64,000 nucleotides of DNA, taken from NCBI RefSeq assembly GCF_008831285.2, contig NC_045141.1, forward strand, positions 16,478,106 to 16,542,105. The letters are read 5' to 3'. The stretch is from Nymphaea colorata. Taxonomy: Eukaryota; Streptophyta; Magnoliopsida; Nymphaeales; Nymphaeaceae. The translations under genes and the position numbers were made by a program. The notes beneath the pieces were generated by a model, which was not told the DNA's origin, did not search any database, and saw only the letters and a list, made by a program, of their open reading frames with translations. Below are positions 37,917-48,451 of the stretch, in pieces (within the stretch, counting starts at the first letter, position 1; the number at the start of each line of letters is the position of its first letter).

Positions 37917-38868
37917 CAAATTCCACCGGCGTTTGTGAAGCATCTGAGAGTTGGTGAATCTGGAGCAGCCATTGTCAAAGACCATTCTGGTAGATCTTGG
38001 AATATTAAATTGTTGAGGGTGGGTGACCGTATAATATTTGAGTAGGGATGGAAGGAATTTGTTGAGGAGAATGGCTTAGACACAAGTTACTTTTTGGCTT
38101 TCCGATATGATGGAGAGTTGCATTTTACAGTCACCATCTTCGACAGAAGCTCGTGTGAGAAGCTTCAATGTGTTGATGAGTCTCCTGCAACTCCCACTGC
38201 GGATTTGATTGCTGATGAAGAGCATTGGCAGTCTGTTGTGATGTGGACATGGAAGAAAAATGCACAAGAACGGAAGCATGGGATGCTGCATCTTCACTAA
38301 TGACTAACATTCAAGAAGATGGTGACAGAAAGCGACTCATATCGTATGGTAAGCGTCAATTCCTGTGGCTGTCTTCTTTCAATTTCATTTTGGTAAGCAT
38401 TCACTGCACTGACACAGTGATGGTGATGGTCTTCCTCCTTCCCTCCTGTTACGTGTGGGAATGCTTACAGTTGCTTTCTTATGCTCAACATTAATTTAAC
38501 CAGGAATTTTGTCTACCATTCCCCATTATCTATTCTTTTTTTTTTCTTGATCAAATGATCTGTAAACTACTGTTGTATGTTTTTTCTTTTGTCAGCATAT
38601 TCCAGCTGACGCTCCAAATGCAAGTTTGCCAAATAAGACTTGTCAGGTGAAGCTTGAGGATCCTGATGATAGGCAATGGCCCGTTAAATTCATGATGGGT
38701 ATCAACTCCAAGCGAGCTCATGCATTGCCTCGTATGCGAAGATCAATGGGTTCTGGGTGGCGCAACTTCTTTGAAGAAAATTGCCTGAAGAAACGAGATG
38801 TCTGTGTTTTTGAATTTATAGCAGGAAAGAACCTATTCAATGTCCACATTTTTCGGGACGGAACATAA
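37917..38868 (+). pseudogene. REM-F: B3 pseudogene with intact second domain exon
   Basis: Exon 2 begins after the acceptor at 37916 with QIPPAFVKHLRVGESGAAIV and matches REM-E closely. An in-frame TAG at 38043-38045 replaces the codon before GWKEF, where REM-E reads SKGWKQF. After it the frame is open again (FRYDGELHFTVTIFDRSSCE). A second break lies in the linker: stop codons at about 38297-38303 sit in the frame that leads into TFKKMVTESDSYRM. The final exon, 38596-38868, is fully open: HIPADAPNASL, MGSGWRNFFEENCL, RDVCVFEFIAGKNLFNVHIF. No functional first exon is found upstream; only the decayed relics at 36.9-37.3 kb are candidates. Gene death looks recent. Confidence 0.85.
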
Positions 38869-38911
38869 TGAACATTTGTATGCAATTTAATTGACAGAAT
38901 GACGATCATAT

Positions 38912-40070
38912 ATCAGTGGAGCGTTGTCAGTGCTTATGTTCAAATGCTATCTAAAAGACATTGTTATTATCTGTGACTTTTTGCCATTGAATATGTTCAA
39001 ATGCTGTTTATGTGATCCTATATAAAGATACAGGTCTGTTTTGCCAAGTATTTTTCTTCCGATTGTTTCAAATGATAAACCTTAACTGGCACCTAGCATC
39101 TTTACCTAGCACTTTCATATTATTATAAAATTTAGCATATTTACAGGATGTAAACAGAAGCAACTCGAGAAAGAGTTCTTAATTCACGCATGCTTCACAT
39201 TAGCGATGCAAACAGAAAGTAACTCGAGAAAGTAGTCCTTAAATCCCACATGATTAGTATGGGATTTAAGAACCAGCTATTTTCTGTTCACATCCCAGTG
39301 TTTGTAAGTATATACGTTCAATTTTATACAAATATGAAAGTGCCAGGTGATAGTGTTTATCATTTGAAACAATCGACCAGTATGAAGAAAAATATTTGTC
39401 AACAAAGATCTGCATCTTTATATAGGATCACTCGAACAGCGTTTGAACGTATTCATTCGCTGTTCATATGACTTACCATTTTCATTGAGCCCATGCGCAG
39501 CATCAATGCCTTCATCATTGCTAAGTCTCAGTTTGCGTCTTGTTGTAAAACTGGATAGAGTCAATATTGCTTTGGTGAAGAAGTCGGTGATCGTTTTCCA
39601 TCATCCAAAAAATGCCTTCATTTGGGACACAAGTTTTTCTTCAGGAAGCCCCGCTCTAATACCATGTTGAAAAAAATAAAATAAGCGAAATAAAATGATT
39701 ATTTTCATTAATCATGCATCGTTTTTTTCACCATGGAAGGCTTAGCCTTGATATCCAAGTAGATAAAGTCCCTCATAGATATAAGGGATGTTACTAATGG
39801 TCATTGATCCTTGATTTTAGGCGATTTTACAATAGTTCTGATGTTCTTCACTATTTGCTGCTTTGTTTCTATTATTTGTTGTGTTATCAGGATCAATAAC
39901 AGCTCCATACCTATCAGTAATAGCTTTCTTGATCTTAACTGAATCATCTCATAGAAGGTTCTGATTCTTGTCTCCAACGATTCGGTGGCAAAAATCCATA
40001 GATAATATCAATGTGTTTTAGATAGCATTTGAACATAATCATTGGCAACGCTCCGTGGATGTATTCACAT
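38912..40070. repeat. Large inverted duplication of the REM-F 3' flank
   Basis: The REM-F downstream sequence (about 38912-39128: GGAGCGTTGTCAGTG, TATGTTCAAATGCTATCTAAAA, GTGATCCTATATAAAGAT, GATTGTTTCAAATGATAAAC) recurs on the minus strand in two parts, about 40070-39980 and about 39460-39315. The 510-base interruption between the parts is the retrotransposon fragment listed separately. The spacer at the centre also has weak inverted symmetry (TTAAGAACC.. / AGTTCTTAA). Confidence 0.8.
39465..39979 (-). mobile_element. Truncated copia-type LTR retrotransposon fragment (LTR plus primer-binding site)
   Basis: Read on the minus strand, the piece starts CGTTGGAGACAAG (a TG-start LTR with one change), runs about 310 bases and ends TTTTTTCA near 39668. 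It is followed by ACATGGTATTAGAGC, which matches the initiator-Met tRNA primer-binding site typical of plant copia elements (TGGTATCAGAGC class). About 180 bases of leader follow and then the element stops. It interrupts the right arm of the inverted duplication. A short GAAT repeat at both edges may be the target-site duplication. No gag or pol is present. Confidence 0.6.
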
Positions 40071-41052
40071 ACAAGTTGAGCATGAGTTAGCGTGCTGGCA
40101 TTTCTGTGTTCTCCCAAATATCATAATGTAAAACTTGATATTGTCAGACTGAGTCTCCGAAATATGTTCTACCGGCAGCTTTGCACCTTGGACCTCTAAT
40201 ATTGGGATCTGATATCCATAGAGATTTCAACATCACCATTTTCCATTGATGCCTAAACATATAACCCGCTCGAATATAAGGAGACCTTTGAGAAATCCAT
40301 GGGAAAAAAATCTTCGTTAAGCAATAGTGAATGTAGATAAGCTGCATCCCGAGGCCGCAATTCCTTTCGATCTTTCCCACCATTGGACCAGAGAGATAGG
40401 ATTCTAATTGTACCAGAGAAGGTTTATATATCTTTTCTCTGCTGCTGTGTCCTTTGATTTCTCCTATAGGTTTGGAAATAGTTTTACATCGTTTTGAATG
40501 CCTCAATATGACTGCTATTCCCAATAGTTTCCAGATTTGATGTATCTGCATTTCGTGAGTGCTGGTTCATCTTAATCTGTTCAGATTCGATCGTCTTCCG
40601 ATATGCATGGAGTTTATTTCCAGAGACATCGATGGGATTTCAACGCTCTCTAGTTTGGTTTCTGTCGTTGAGTTTCTAGCAGAAGTTTAACACGAAGTTC
40701 TTTCTTTCAATATTTTTTATTATCAGGAAAAATACAAGTGTATGTCAGATGATTCACAAAGAAATTTGCTTCTGACATGGTATTATCGTAAAAGTTTGGC
40801 CTATCATAATTTTCATGGTGTTCGGCTGCATCTCCGTGCAGTCAGGAATCCTGACGGCGATTTGATCTTGCGGTGTGAACTGAGAATGCATCTTTTCGTG
40901 TTCTGTGACAGATGATGCATGTGAGGAAATGCTCCAGCGCAAGAGACTGAGAGAGGCAGAAGCAGAGGTAGAGGGTGGTGGGACAGTGCTCTCTGGCCGC
41001 CCCTTTCCTCCTGAGCTGTAAGAACGAAGCACAGACGGTAGAGAGGGGAAGA
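40071..41052. other. Interval before REM-G
   Basis: The minus-strand frame at 40144-40551 (135 codons, true ATG) shows no domain I recognise. The 40.8-41.05 kb stretch is GC-richer and corresponds in place to the 5' UTR/first-exon region of the other REM genes, but has no in-frame ATG before the REM-G exon. Confidence 0.4.
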
Positions 41053-42972
41053 TCGAACCCAAGGCGAAGGATGTTCAGGGAAGAAGCCACACTTCTTCAA
41101 GGTGCTGATTGGAGATTTTAAAGAGAGACTGGTGATGATTCTATCATTTTCTTCTTTCCGTTCTGAGATTAATCATTCCTCATCTTCTTGTTTTTTCTTC
41201 CTTTTCAGTGCTTGCACCACGTTATTATCTTGCTTGCTTCTTCTGCAATCTTTTAAGTTGCTATGCCTACTCATTTTCTCTTATTAGTAGTATCTTTGTT
41301 TTTAGTTTTTTGCTTCACTTCCTGGTTTGTCCATCTTTTTTATCCTTTCCTAAAACAAAGAGAAGGGGAATGGTTTTTTAGGACTTAAGTTTTATGGAAT
41401 CTCCGGTCAATTCCCTACCAAAGACATACGTATTTTTTTATTGTTCTAGTGGTTGGTGCGTTTCATGGATTACCTAGGGTTCCGCTTTTCGATTCCTTGT
41501 AGTCCTTCATTTTGGTCGACTGTTCATTCATTCTTTTATTCTCCTTATGCCATTCTATATTTCTATTAGAATGAATTTATTTGAATTTTGAGCCGCTAGT
41601 GGGTGGTTAGGTTGATCATAAATGTTGGTAACTGCATGCTGTGACAGAGAATTCCACCTGCTTTTATGAAGCATCTTGCAATTTAGGAATCAGGAAGAGC
41701 GGTGGTAAAAGACCAGTTCAGTAGATGTTGGGGCTTTGAAATTTTTGGGGCTGGTAAATGGTAATGATATGATCAGAAAAGGGTGGGAGAAATTTGTTGA
41801 GAGAATGACTTGGAAACAGGGGACTTTTTGGTTTTCCGATATGAGGGGGAATTGCGTTTTACGGTCACTATTTTTTTTACAAAGGCGCCTGCCGGAAAGG
41901 ACCTAATAGTGGTGATTTTTCTGCGAAATCCTAGTATTGACTTCATTCATCATCAAGACCATGGAGAATACACGCTCTAACCATCTCATAAGGAGGAAAA
42001 GGGAAGATCTGCATCATCTAACGCTTGGGATGCAGCTCCTTCGTTCAAGTCTGCTAAGTGCTAGCCCTACTTTCAAGAAGTTGGTGACAGAACCCAGAGG
42101 TTACAAACTTACAGTACGGGGAGTCTTTACTTTCCCTTTGTACTCTTCTTTGTCTTAATTTTATTTTTTCTTTTGGAGCGAAAAAGTACAGGATTGTTCA
42201 AACTGGCGAAGGTCCATCCATTTAGAAGGATCTCTATGTTCTCCAAAGCTTCTTGACTGTATGGTCTATCTGTTCATCATGACATTGGTGCTACTTGGTG
42301 CTTGTTTTTATCGTATGTTTATTGTATAAATAGCATGTTCTTGTTTATCGAGTAAATTCGTCCTTCTTTTTCTAAATTTCACATACTGGAAAATGCACAA
42401 AACAATGCTGTAGAAACCTGTCCCTTTACATGGAGCAATGCTTGATCACATTTAGAATTAGTGTACAGTAAAACGCCACACTACAGCCAAAAGGACGAGC
42501 ATGTAACGTTAGGTGATTTTCTGAAGCAGTGTTGCAGTTACTGCTACCTGAGTGCCTTGGACTGCAAGCATGAGACATACAGATTTACTGTCATCAATAT
42601 GAAGATTGATCCATATTAGACGGCATGGATACTTGTCCATTGCCGTTAATCTTTTCTTTTTCTTTTTTTTTTTCATGATCCTAAATGACGTCAAGTTATT
42701 GTTGCTGATCTCTTCGTTTCGCTTGATGCAGAAAGTTCCTCTTTCCTTTTCATCTGCATACTTAGCAAAAAATTGGGTGAAGCTTCGAAACCAGCATGGT
42801 ATGCAGTGGAACTGTGGACGTCAAATGCAACATTAGATTGTGAGCACTAACCACTGGGTGGCAACATTTCTCTCTTGAAAATCACTTGAAGAAAAGGCCT
42901 GTCTGCGATTTTGAGTTAATAAACAGAGAGCGCGAATTCAATGTTCATATCTTTGGTGACAGTGCAACATGA
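41053..42972 (+). pseudogene. REM-G: decayed two-domain B3 gene
   Basis: The first-exon remnant (41053-41131) reads GCSGKKPHFFKVLIGDFKERL split by its junction, with donor GTGATG, but a TAG at about 41035 closes the frame upstream and no ATG lies between. Exon 2 starts at 41648 (RIPPAFMKHLAI), followed by an in-frame TAG at 41684-41686. Later bases show frame shifts around the GW..F motif (near 41765-41810) before FWFSDM-like sequence. The linker block PTFKKLVTEPRGYKL is at about 42066-42110. The final exon starts at 42732 (KVPLSFSSAYLAKNW), hits a stop at 42834-42836, and resumes as HFSLENHLKKRPVCDFELI and FNVHIFGD to a stop at 42972. It has multiple independent lesions, so it is older than REM-F. 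Confidence 0.88.
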
Positions 42973-45900
42973 ATGCGTCATGCATGCGAGTTACAATCCA
43001 AGCTCCTGTCAGTAATGCAACCAAAAGCTTGCTGCTGTATATTACCTCTATGAGTATCTCTGCATCTGAGTGTTGTATATTTTGTAAAATCCTACATATA
43101 AAGGAGGTTAGCAAGAGTTTGATTGGATTTTGCATTCTCATACCATTTGACCTGTTTTAGTGCCTCTGTGTGGCATTTTGCGACCTGCAAGAGGACTATG
43201 CAAAATGTGGATCCATGATCTTCCATTTGCATTGGATTAGTAAACTCCTTTTGACTTGTGAAAGTCTGGTATCATCTCTCTCTCTCTCTCTCTTTTCATG
43301 GCAGTTGGTGTCACTGGAGTGAGGTGCCCAGTTGGGCCTAAAGGAAGCAGTTGTGCGGGACCCTGCTTGCTGCTGCCAAATTTTTTAAGACAACAGGGAG
43401 TTCTGACCACCAATTCTTATGAGGAAAAAAAACTATGGAGAAACTTGAGCAATAAAAGGACATGGTTGACTAGATTTCTGACATGAGAAGAAGCAAAACT
43501 TAAATAAGATTAAAGGTGTGCTTCATGACTTGATTTCTTTTTCCTGAGTGGCCTAATCTTGAAGAAAATTTTCAGGTTCTACAGTCTGACCTCCACAAGT
43601 CCAATTGAACGACAGCTCCTTGGATAACTATTCCTCCTTTTTCCTATGTTTGATACCCTTTTGTATGTAACTGATAATGATACGTACCAGTGAAGACGCC
43701 AGGGCCTTGCAGGCAAGCCTTCAACGGAGGGATGTCTTTGCCGGCTCCACCTTCACATGATTAGCAACATCCACCACGAAGTTTGAAAGATGAAACACAT
43801 ATCAACTGGTGAAGCCGTTCGCCACTAGCATGTTTAATGTTCGTTATAAATCAAATTAAACAAGTAACTATTTACCTTCACAAGAGTAGCAATGTCCACC
43901 ACGAAGCTTGAAAGAGTGGTGAAGCCGCCGCTAGCATGTTTTTAAATGCATTATAAATCAAAATCAACAACTCTTTACACCCCTATGTTTTTTGTATTTC
44001 ACCTGACACACAATGGCAACAATAAAAGCAGCCTACTAGTTGATGTTCTTAGTGAAAGGTAAAACCTATATCTGTAGATCCAGACATACAAGACCTGCTG
44101 TTGAGGTTCCTGCCTCAAAAATGGGCCGCCAAATTGAAGCTTCACTTGTCTTTCTAATCGCATACATTGATTAGATGGAAACTTTTCTTGTTCTATCTCA
44201 GAGTACCCATTCACTTGAAACTCCTCTGCTTCCCTTTCCACTTTCCATAAACTGAGTCCATGCTTTTGGAAGCCGCTCAACTGCTCCTCCAAATGGTTCT
44301 TCTGAATTGCATAATCCGATGAAATGACGATATAGCACCAGATTATGTCATGCACGCATAAGGGTGTCAAATTTAGCGTTAATATCATCAACTTGAAGTA
44401 TCTAAGATGGAGGTGCAAATTGGTTCGGAGTGACACACAGAATAGTATCAGATTCAGATGTTTTGGAACTATAAATGGCAGTCGGCAGACCTCTTATTAC
44501 CATGGCAGACCCATTTTTGCGACACTACCATGTTGTGTGGGTAAGCCATGGTTGCAGATGGATACTATAGCTGGGTTTCTCATGTGCATCTGTTCCTGCA
44601 GTTGTAGACCTGTATGCTATAACTGGGATTCTCTTGTGCACCTGCTTCCATAAAGTATGTCCTTAGATGGGGCGTTTGAGAGGGACCAACAGGTTGCCAT
44701 GAGAAGCTAGGCGCAATTCTAATCCAGTCAAGCTACATAAGCTGGAAGGGCTGGTTGTGGAGGAGGACAAGAGATGACTGTTGCCGGAGATCTGAACAAC
44801 CAGGTACGTCGCAAATCAGGAGGAGGATGGTGGTAGACGCTGCAGCTCCGTCGCTAGAGGTATGTATGCGCATTACCTTTGTGAAGTTAGAAAATACTTA
44901 GTTTAAAGGAACGGGGTTCTCTAGGATAGTAGTTGGAACCCATATCAGAGGCTACACTGTAGGCTCTGCTCCTCCGTGCGAGTCTCATCTTGTTCATGTA
45001 AATAGCTGTTTTTTCGGTCAGTAAAAGGAAGAGGGCCTGTTCCTCCGGCAGGAGTTTTACCGGAGAGACCAGAAGATTTTCATGGTGTACTCGGCAGATG
45101 AAATGTGTCCTCCTTGTACACCTTGCAACATGGTGCTAATTTTCAAATTTGTCCTACTTTTCAGTTTGGTACCTGGAATTTTTCCCGAAAAATAAAAAAT
45201 GGAGTCCGCTTTAATGGCTTCAAATTATTTTATGATATCAATTACCTCTTACAATATTGATTGAGGAGGGCCTCATTACTAGTTCTCTGGTGTAAACGGT
45301 AAGGTTGAAAACGCCAATATTTTACCAATTATCTTTTAGAACTTTATCGATTGTTTCTGAAATGACAAATGCTCCTTTCATTGTTTTTCTTTTGCAGTTT
45401 AAAAGGGCGCGCGTTTCGCAAGACTGAAGCACAAAACTAAGGCTTGCAACGGTTGCAGTCTTGCAGGTTTTCCACTGGTTTCTAATTACACAAATTTAAT
45501 CAAAAGGGTCTTGCTTGGGAATTAACTCCAGGTATGTGCCGGAAAATTCAATACCTTAATTTCCTACCATAGAATGTGTGGCAAGACTATCAGAAAAATA
45601 TGCCTTCGCTAAAGCGAAGAACATGTTACATTTGTAAATGAGTGCAAGTCGTCCTTGATATGTAAAGCCACCTTTTTGCAGTGGCTCCTATAAATGATAT
45701 CGGTTTGTTTCTTCATTTAGAATTTTTTATTTATACAACTTCCGAAGACGGAAAAGAATTGGGTGGGCTTAATTATACGAGAGTAGCTTGAAGAGACTCT
45801 GAGTTACCTAGAAATGCTCTACTGTTCATGACTTTGCAGAAGGCAACAGTGCCATCAACATTGGAACCATGAAAGCAAGAAGGGATGAGGCTGGTTGGGA

Positions 45901-46441
45901 GTAGTTTGCAGACGACTGAGTTGAAGGCTGCTTAATCGAACTTACTGTAAGCTACTGCAAAAGGATCAGTTTAAAGTTTAAACAGGATACGTGGCCTGAA
46001 GCTGAACCTTCATATCAGCAACTGGATATTTTATAAAAACAAACTAGGTAGATGTGATCTGCATATTTGCAAGGCCAGGAATCGACACAAATATCATATG
46101 CTGCTTTGATGTGCACACTAGATTTTTGTATAAATCCACGAATTAATTGCCGGAAACTTTTTTGGCTGATAAAATTGTATATGCACACCTGAGAGAAACA
46201 TGTTTTGAGCCTATTCTTATGTTTTTTTTGAAATAAAGATTGCATTCTTTAGTTTTACGTGGAAAATATACTTCGGGACTCTGATTGGTTGCCAACTGAA
46301 CATGGCAACCGGCCCCCGCTTAACTCTTCTTCCGGTTTCATGGGTTCACTACAACCTGACACATTCTAAAACCTTGTATGGTAAGTACAGAATTGGTGAG
46401 CGAATGTGGTTTGACTGTTGACACATGCCTTGAGTCATTGA

Positions 46442-46494
<53 letters not shown>

Positions 46495-46583
46495 GTGTGT
46501 TTTTGCTTCTCATCATGTGCCTCTATTGCCTTCCTCATTTTGTGGTTGACGTGATACTGAAGCTCCAAAGTGGTGCTTTTGTT
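42973..46583. other. Intergenic, REM-G to REM-H
   Basis: No gene is recognised in 3.6 kb. A direct duplication with a unit of about 125 bases lies at about 43751-43978 (shared: AT.CACCACGAAG.TTGAAAG, GTGAAGCCG, CTAGCATGTTT, TTATAAATCAAA). A minus-strand frame at 43999-44436 (145 codons, true ATG) has no recognisable domain. A short local duplication lies near 44550-44650. Confidence 0.45.
46444..46490 (+). repeat. (CT)n microsatellite upstream of REM-H
   Basis: About 23 uninterrupted CT units end roughly 95 bases before the REM-H ATG. The position suggests 5' UTR or core promoter. GA/CT runs of this kind are known binding sites for plant BASIC PENTACYSTEINE proteins, but any role here is inference. 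Confidence 0.9.
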
Positions 46584-47676
46584 ATGAGCAGAACTATGGA
46601 AGGAAATTGTGATGCCTGCCCTTGGAAGGCGAAGAAATTCTTCAAAGTTATGATGGATGGCTATAAGGAGACTCTGGTAAGTTCCATTCATTTTTTCTCC
46701 TCTTCGCCATGATAGATTTTCTTTCGAGGTAACATAGCAGCTCATTCTCTCTCTCTTTCTCTCTCTCTCACGGCATCCATGCTTTTGCTCTGCCATTACA
46801 GAAACTCCCACCAGCCTTTGTCTTGAACCATCTGAAAATTAATGGATCCACTGAAAGAGCCACAGTGGAAGACCATAGTGGTAAACTCTGGCACATGGAC
46901 TTGGTGAAGACGATCAATGGTTCGGTATCACTCTCAGGAAAAAGTTGGATGGAATTTGTGATGGGTCACAGGCTAGAGATCGGAGACTTCCTGGTCTTTC
47001 AATACTACGGAAACTTTAATTTCATGGCTCGGGTCTTCGATCACAGCAACTGTGAGAAAAAAGTGTACGTCGGTGAGGCTTCTAGAAATGCCAAATCACG
47101 GGATGCAGCCAACTCATTCAAAACTAGAAAGCCGTCGTTCATGAAGAAGATCAGAGGTTTGAAGCATGAAGTTTTGGTTAGTGTTCTTGCATCTTTTCTT
47201 TGGTTCACATATCCCACAACGTTCATACGGCCGTTCCTTAATAAACTAAACATTAGTGAATGAAAATTTCTTGCTAAGTAACCTGAAGCATCGTAACAAA
47301 GGATAATGAAGCGGAATTTTACTGATGATCTGTAATAATAATTTGAAAAGTTCCACACAGTATAGCCAAGTATAAGTTGCCAACGCTTAAACTTATCTCA
47401 GGAGACAAAAGCTTACACATTTTTCTTATTTAATTTCAGCACATTCCCCAGGACTTTTCAGACGAATACTTGCTTAAAGAGCCATGCTCGCTGAAACTCC
47501 AGAATTCTGACGGCAAGGAATGGAGTGTTGCATATGCCTATTCAACAAAAAGAAGTTCACTAAGGACTGGCTGGCACGCCTTCTGCACTGCAAATAACTT
47601 GAAGGCAGGAGATGTCTGCGTGTTTGAGCTTAACGGGCAGAGAAGTTTCAGGGTCCATTTTCTACGCAAAGCCTGA
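46584..47676 (+). CDS. REM-H: compact two-domain B3 (REM-like) protein, 3 exons
   Basis: Exons 46584-46676, 46802-47176 and 47440-47676, all with phase-0 junctions, give 234 residues. The start is the first ATG of the open frame (MSRTMEGN); the second Met at 46596 is an alternative. Exon 1 has CDACPWKAKKFFKVMMDG. Domain 1 continues KLPPAFVLNHL, LSGKSWMEFVMGHRL, GDFLVFQYYGNFNFMARVFD. The linker is short and intronless and ends KPSFMKKIRGLKHEVL. Domain 2 continues HIPQDFSDEYL, LRTGWHAFCTANNL, GDVCVFELNGQRSFRVHFL. Introns are only 125 and 263 bases, making it the most compact member. It is the last intact gene of the cluster on this side. Confidence 0.9.
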
Positions 47677-48169
47677 CTATGGCCTCCCATCTTCCGTTCA
47701 ATGAAGAAGACATCTGTCATACACAACTTATAGTTCATTAGCTTCTGTCATACACAACTTTTATTTTCGCATGTCAATCATCTCTCCCATCCTTTCTCAC
47801 ATATTTTCGTTATACATGTTTCGGAAGATTGAACCAATTCCACTGACGGGGAAATTTTACAGACATGATTTGTATGGGGCTCATGCCACTTTATATCCTT
47901 CAAGAACATGACACAAGTTAGAAGAAAGAAAAGATCCTGAGCCCTGTTTGGCAAGGTGATACCATTGTTTATTTGTTTATCTGATAAAAAAAGAGAGAGC
48001 AGTAACTGTAGCATCACAGGCTAAGAAAGAGAAAATTGATTGTATTTCTTCATCAGCTATAGGGGTGTTGCAGAAAGCAGGTATACATAAGATGAGTTTT
48101 TTGCAAAAGAATATTGCATCTAAGGGAGCTCAGGCTCAAGTCCCACAGAGCAGGAACCATCCGCGTTTA
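47677..48169. other. REM-H 3' flank
   Basis: A 20-base direct repeat (TTCTGTCATACACAACTT core) occurs twice just after the REM-H stop (about 47713-47762). Nothing else is recognised. Confidence 0.5.
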
Positions 48170-48451
48170 GGCTCATGCGATTGATATAGGCATTAGTGCC
48201 TGACTTTTTGCTGTTGAGTTTGAAGATACATTTGTCTCCAGCTTTTAGCATATGTTATCTTTGCAAAACGTGGTCCAACCACCGGTGACTATACGAACAG
48301 ATGCCCTGAACCTTATCCTATGAAGAAGTCTAATGTTAAATACCTATACGCCTGGAGTACTTCCGTCGCAGTGTTAAAGACTTAAAGTTACTGTAGACTC
48401 TGTGCTAGGTGCCAATTTTCCAAGTTCCCTTGCAAATTCGATCGGGATATG
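48170..48451 (-). pseudogene. Isolated decayed B3 domain exon (minus strand)
   Basis: Read from 48451 down, after an acceptor (CTTGTACAG), the frame gives HIPIEFARELGKLAPSTEST and VTLSL, then a TAA at 48376-48374. Further down, in other frames, the typical second half is still readable: VTGGWTTFCKDN, then LKAGDKCIFKLNSKKSG and AYINRM. This is the layout of a second B3 domain exon, closest in style to REM-B (GGWPKFCKKSRL, CGDTCTFEL). At least one stop and one frame shift are present. I found no matching first domain or linker on the minus strand upstream (48.45-49.3 kb), so it looks like an orphan exon or the end of a lost gene. Confidence 0.75.

Noticed and set aside
40813-41100. Minus-strand frame with KCGFFPEHPSPW
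   Set aside because: It is the reverse complement of the REM-G first-exon remnant (KKPHFFK on the plus strand), not a gene.
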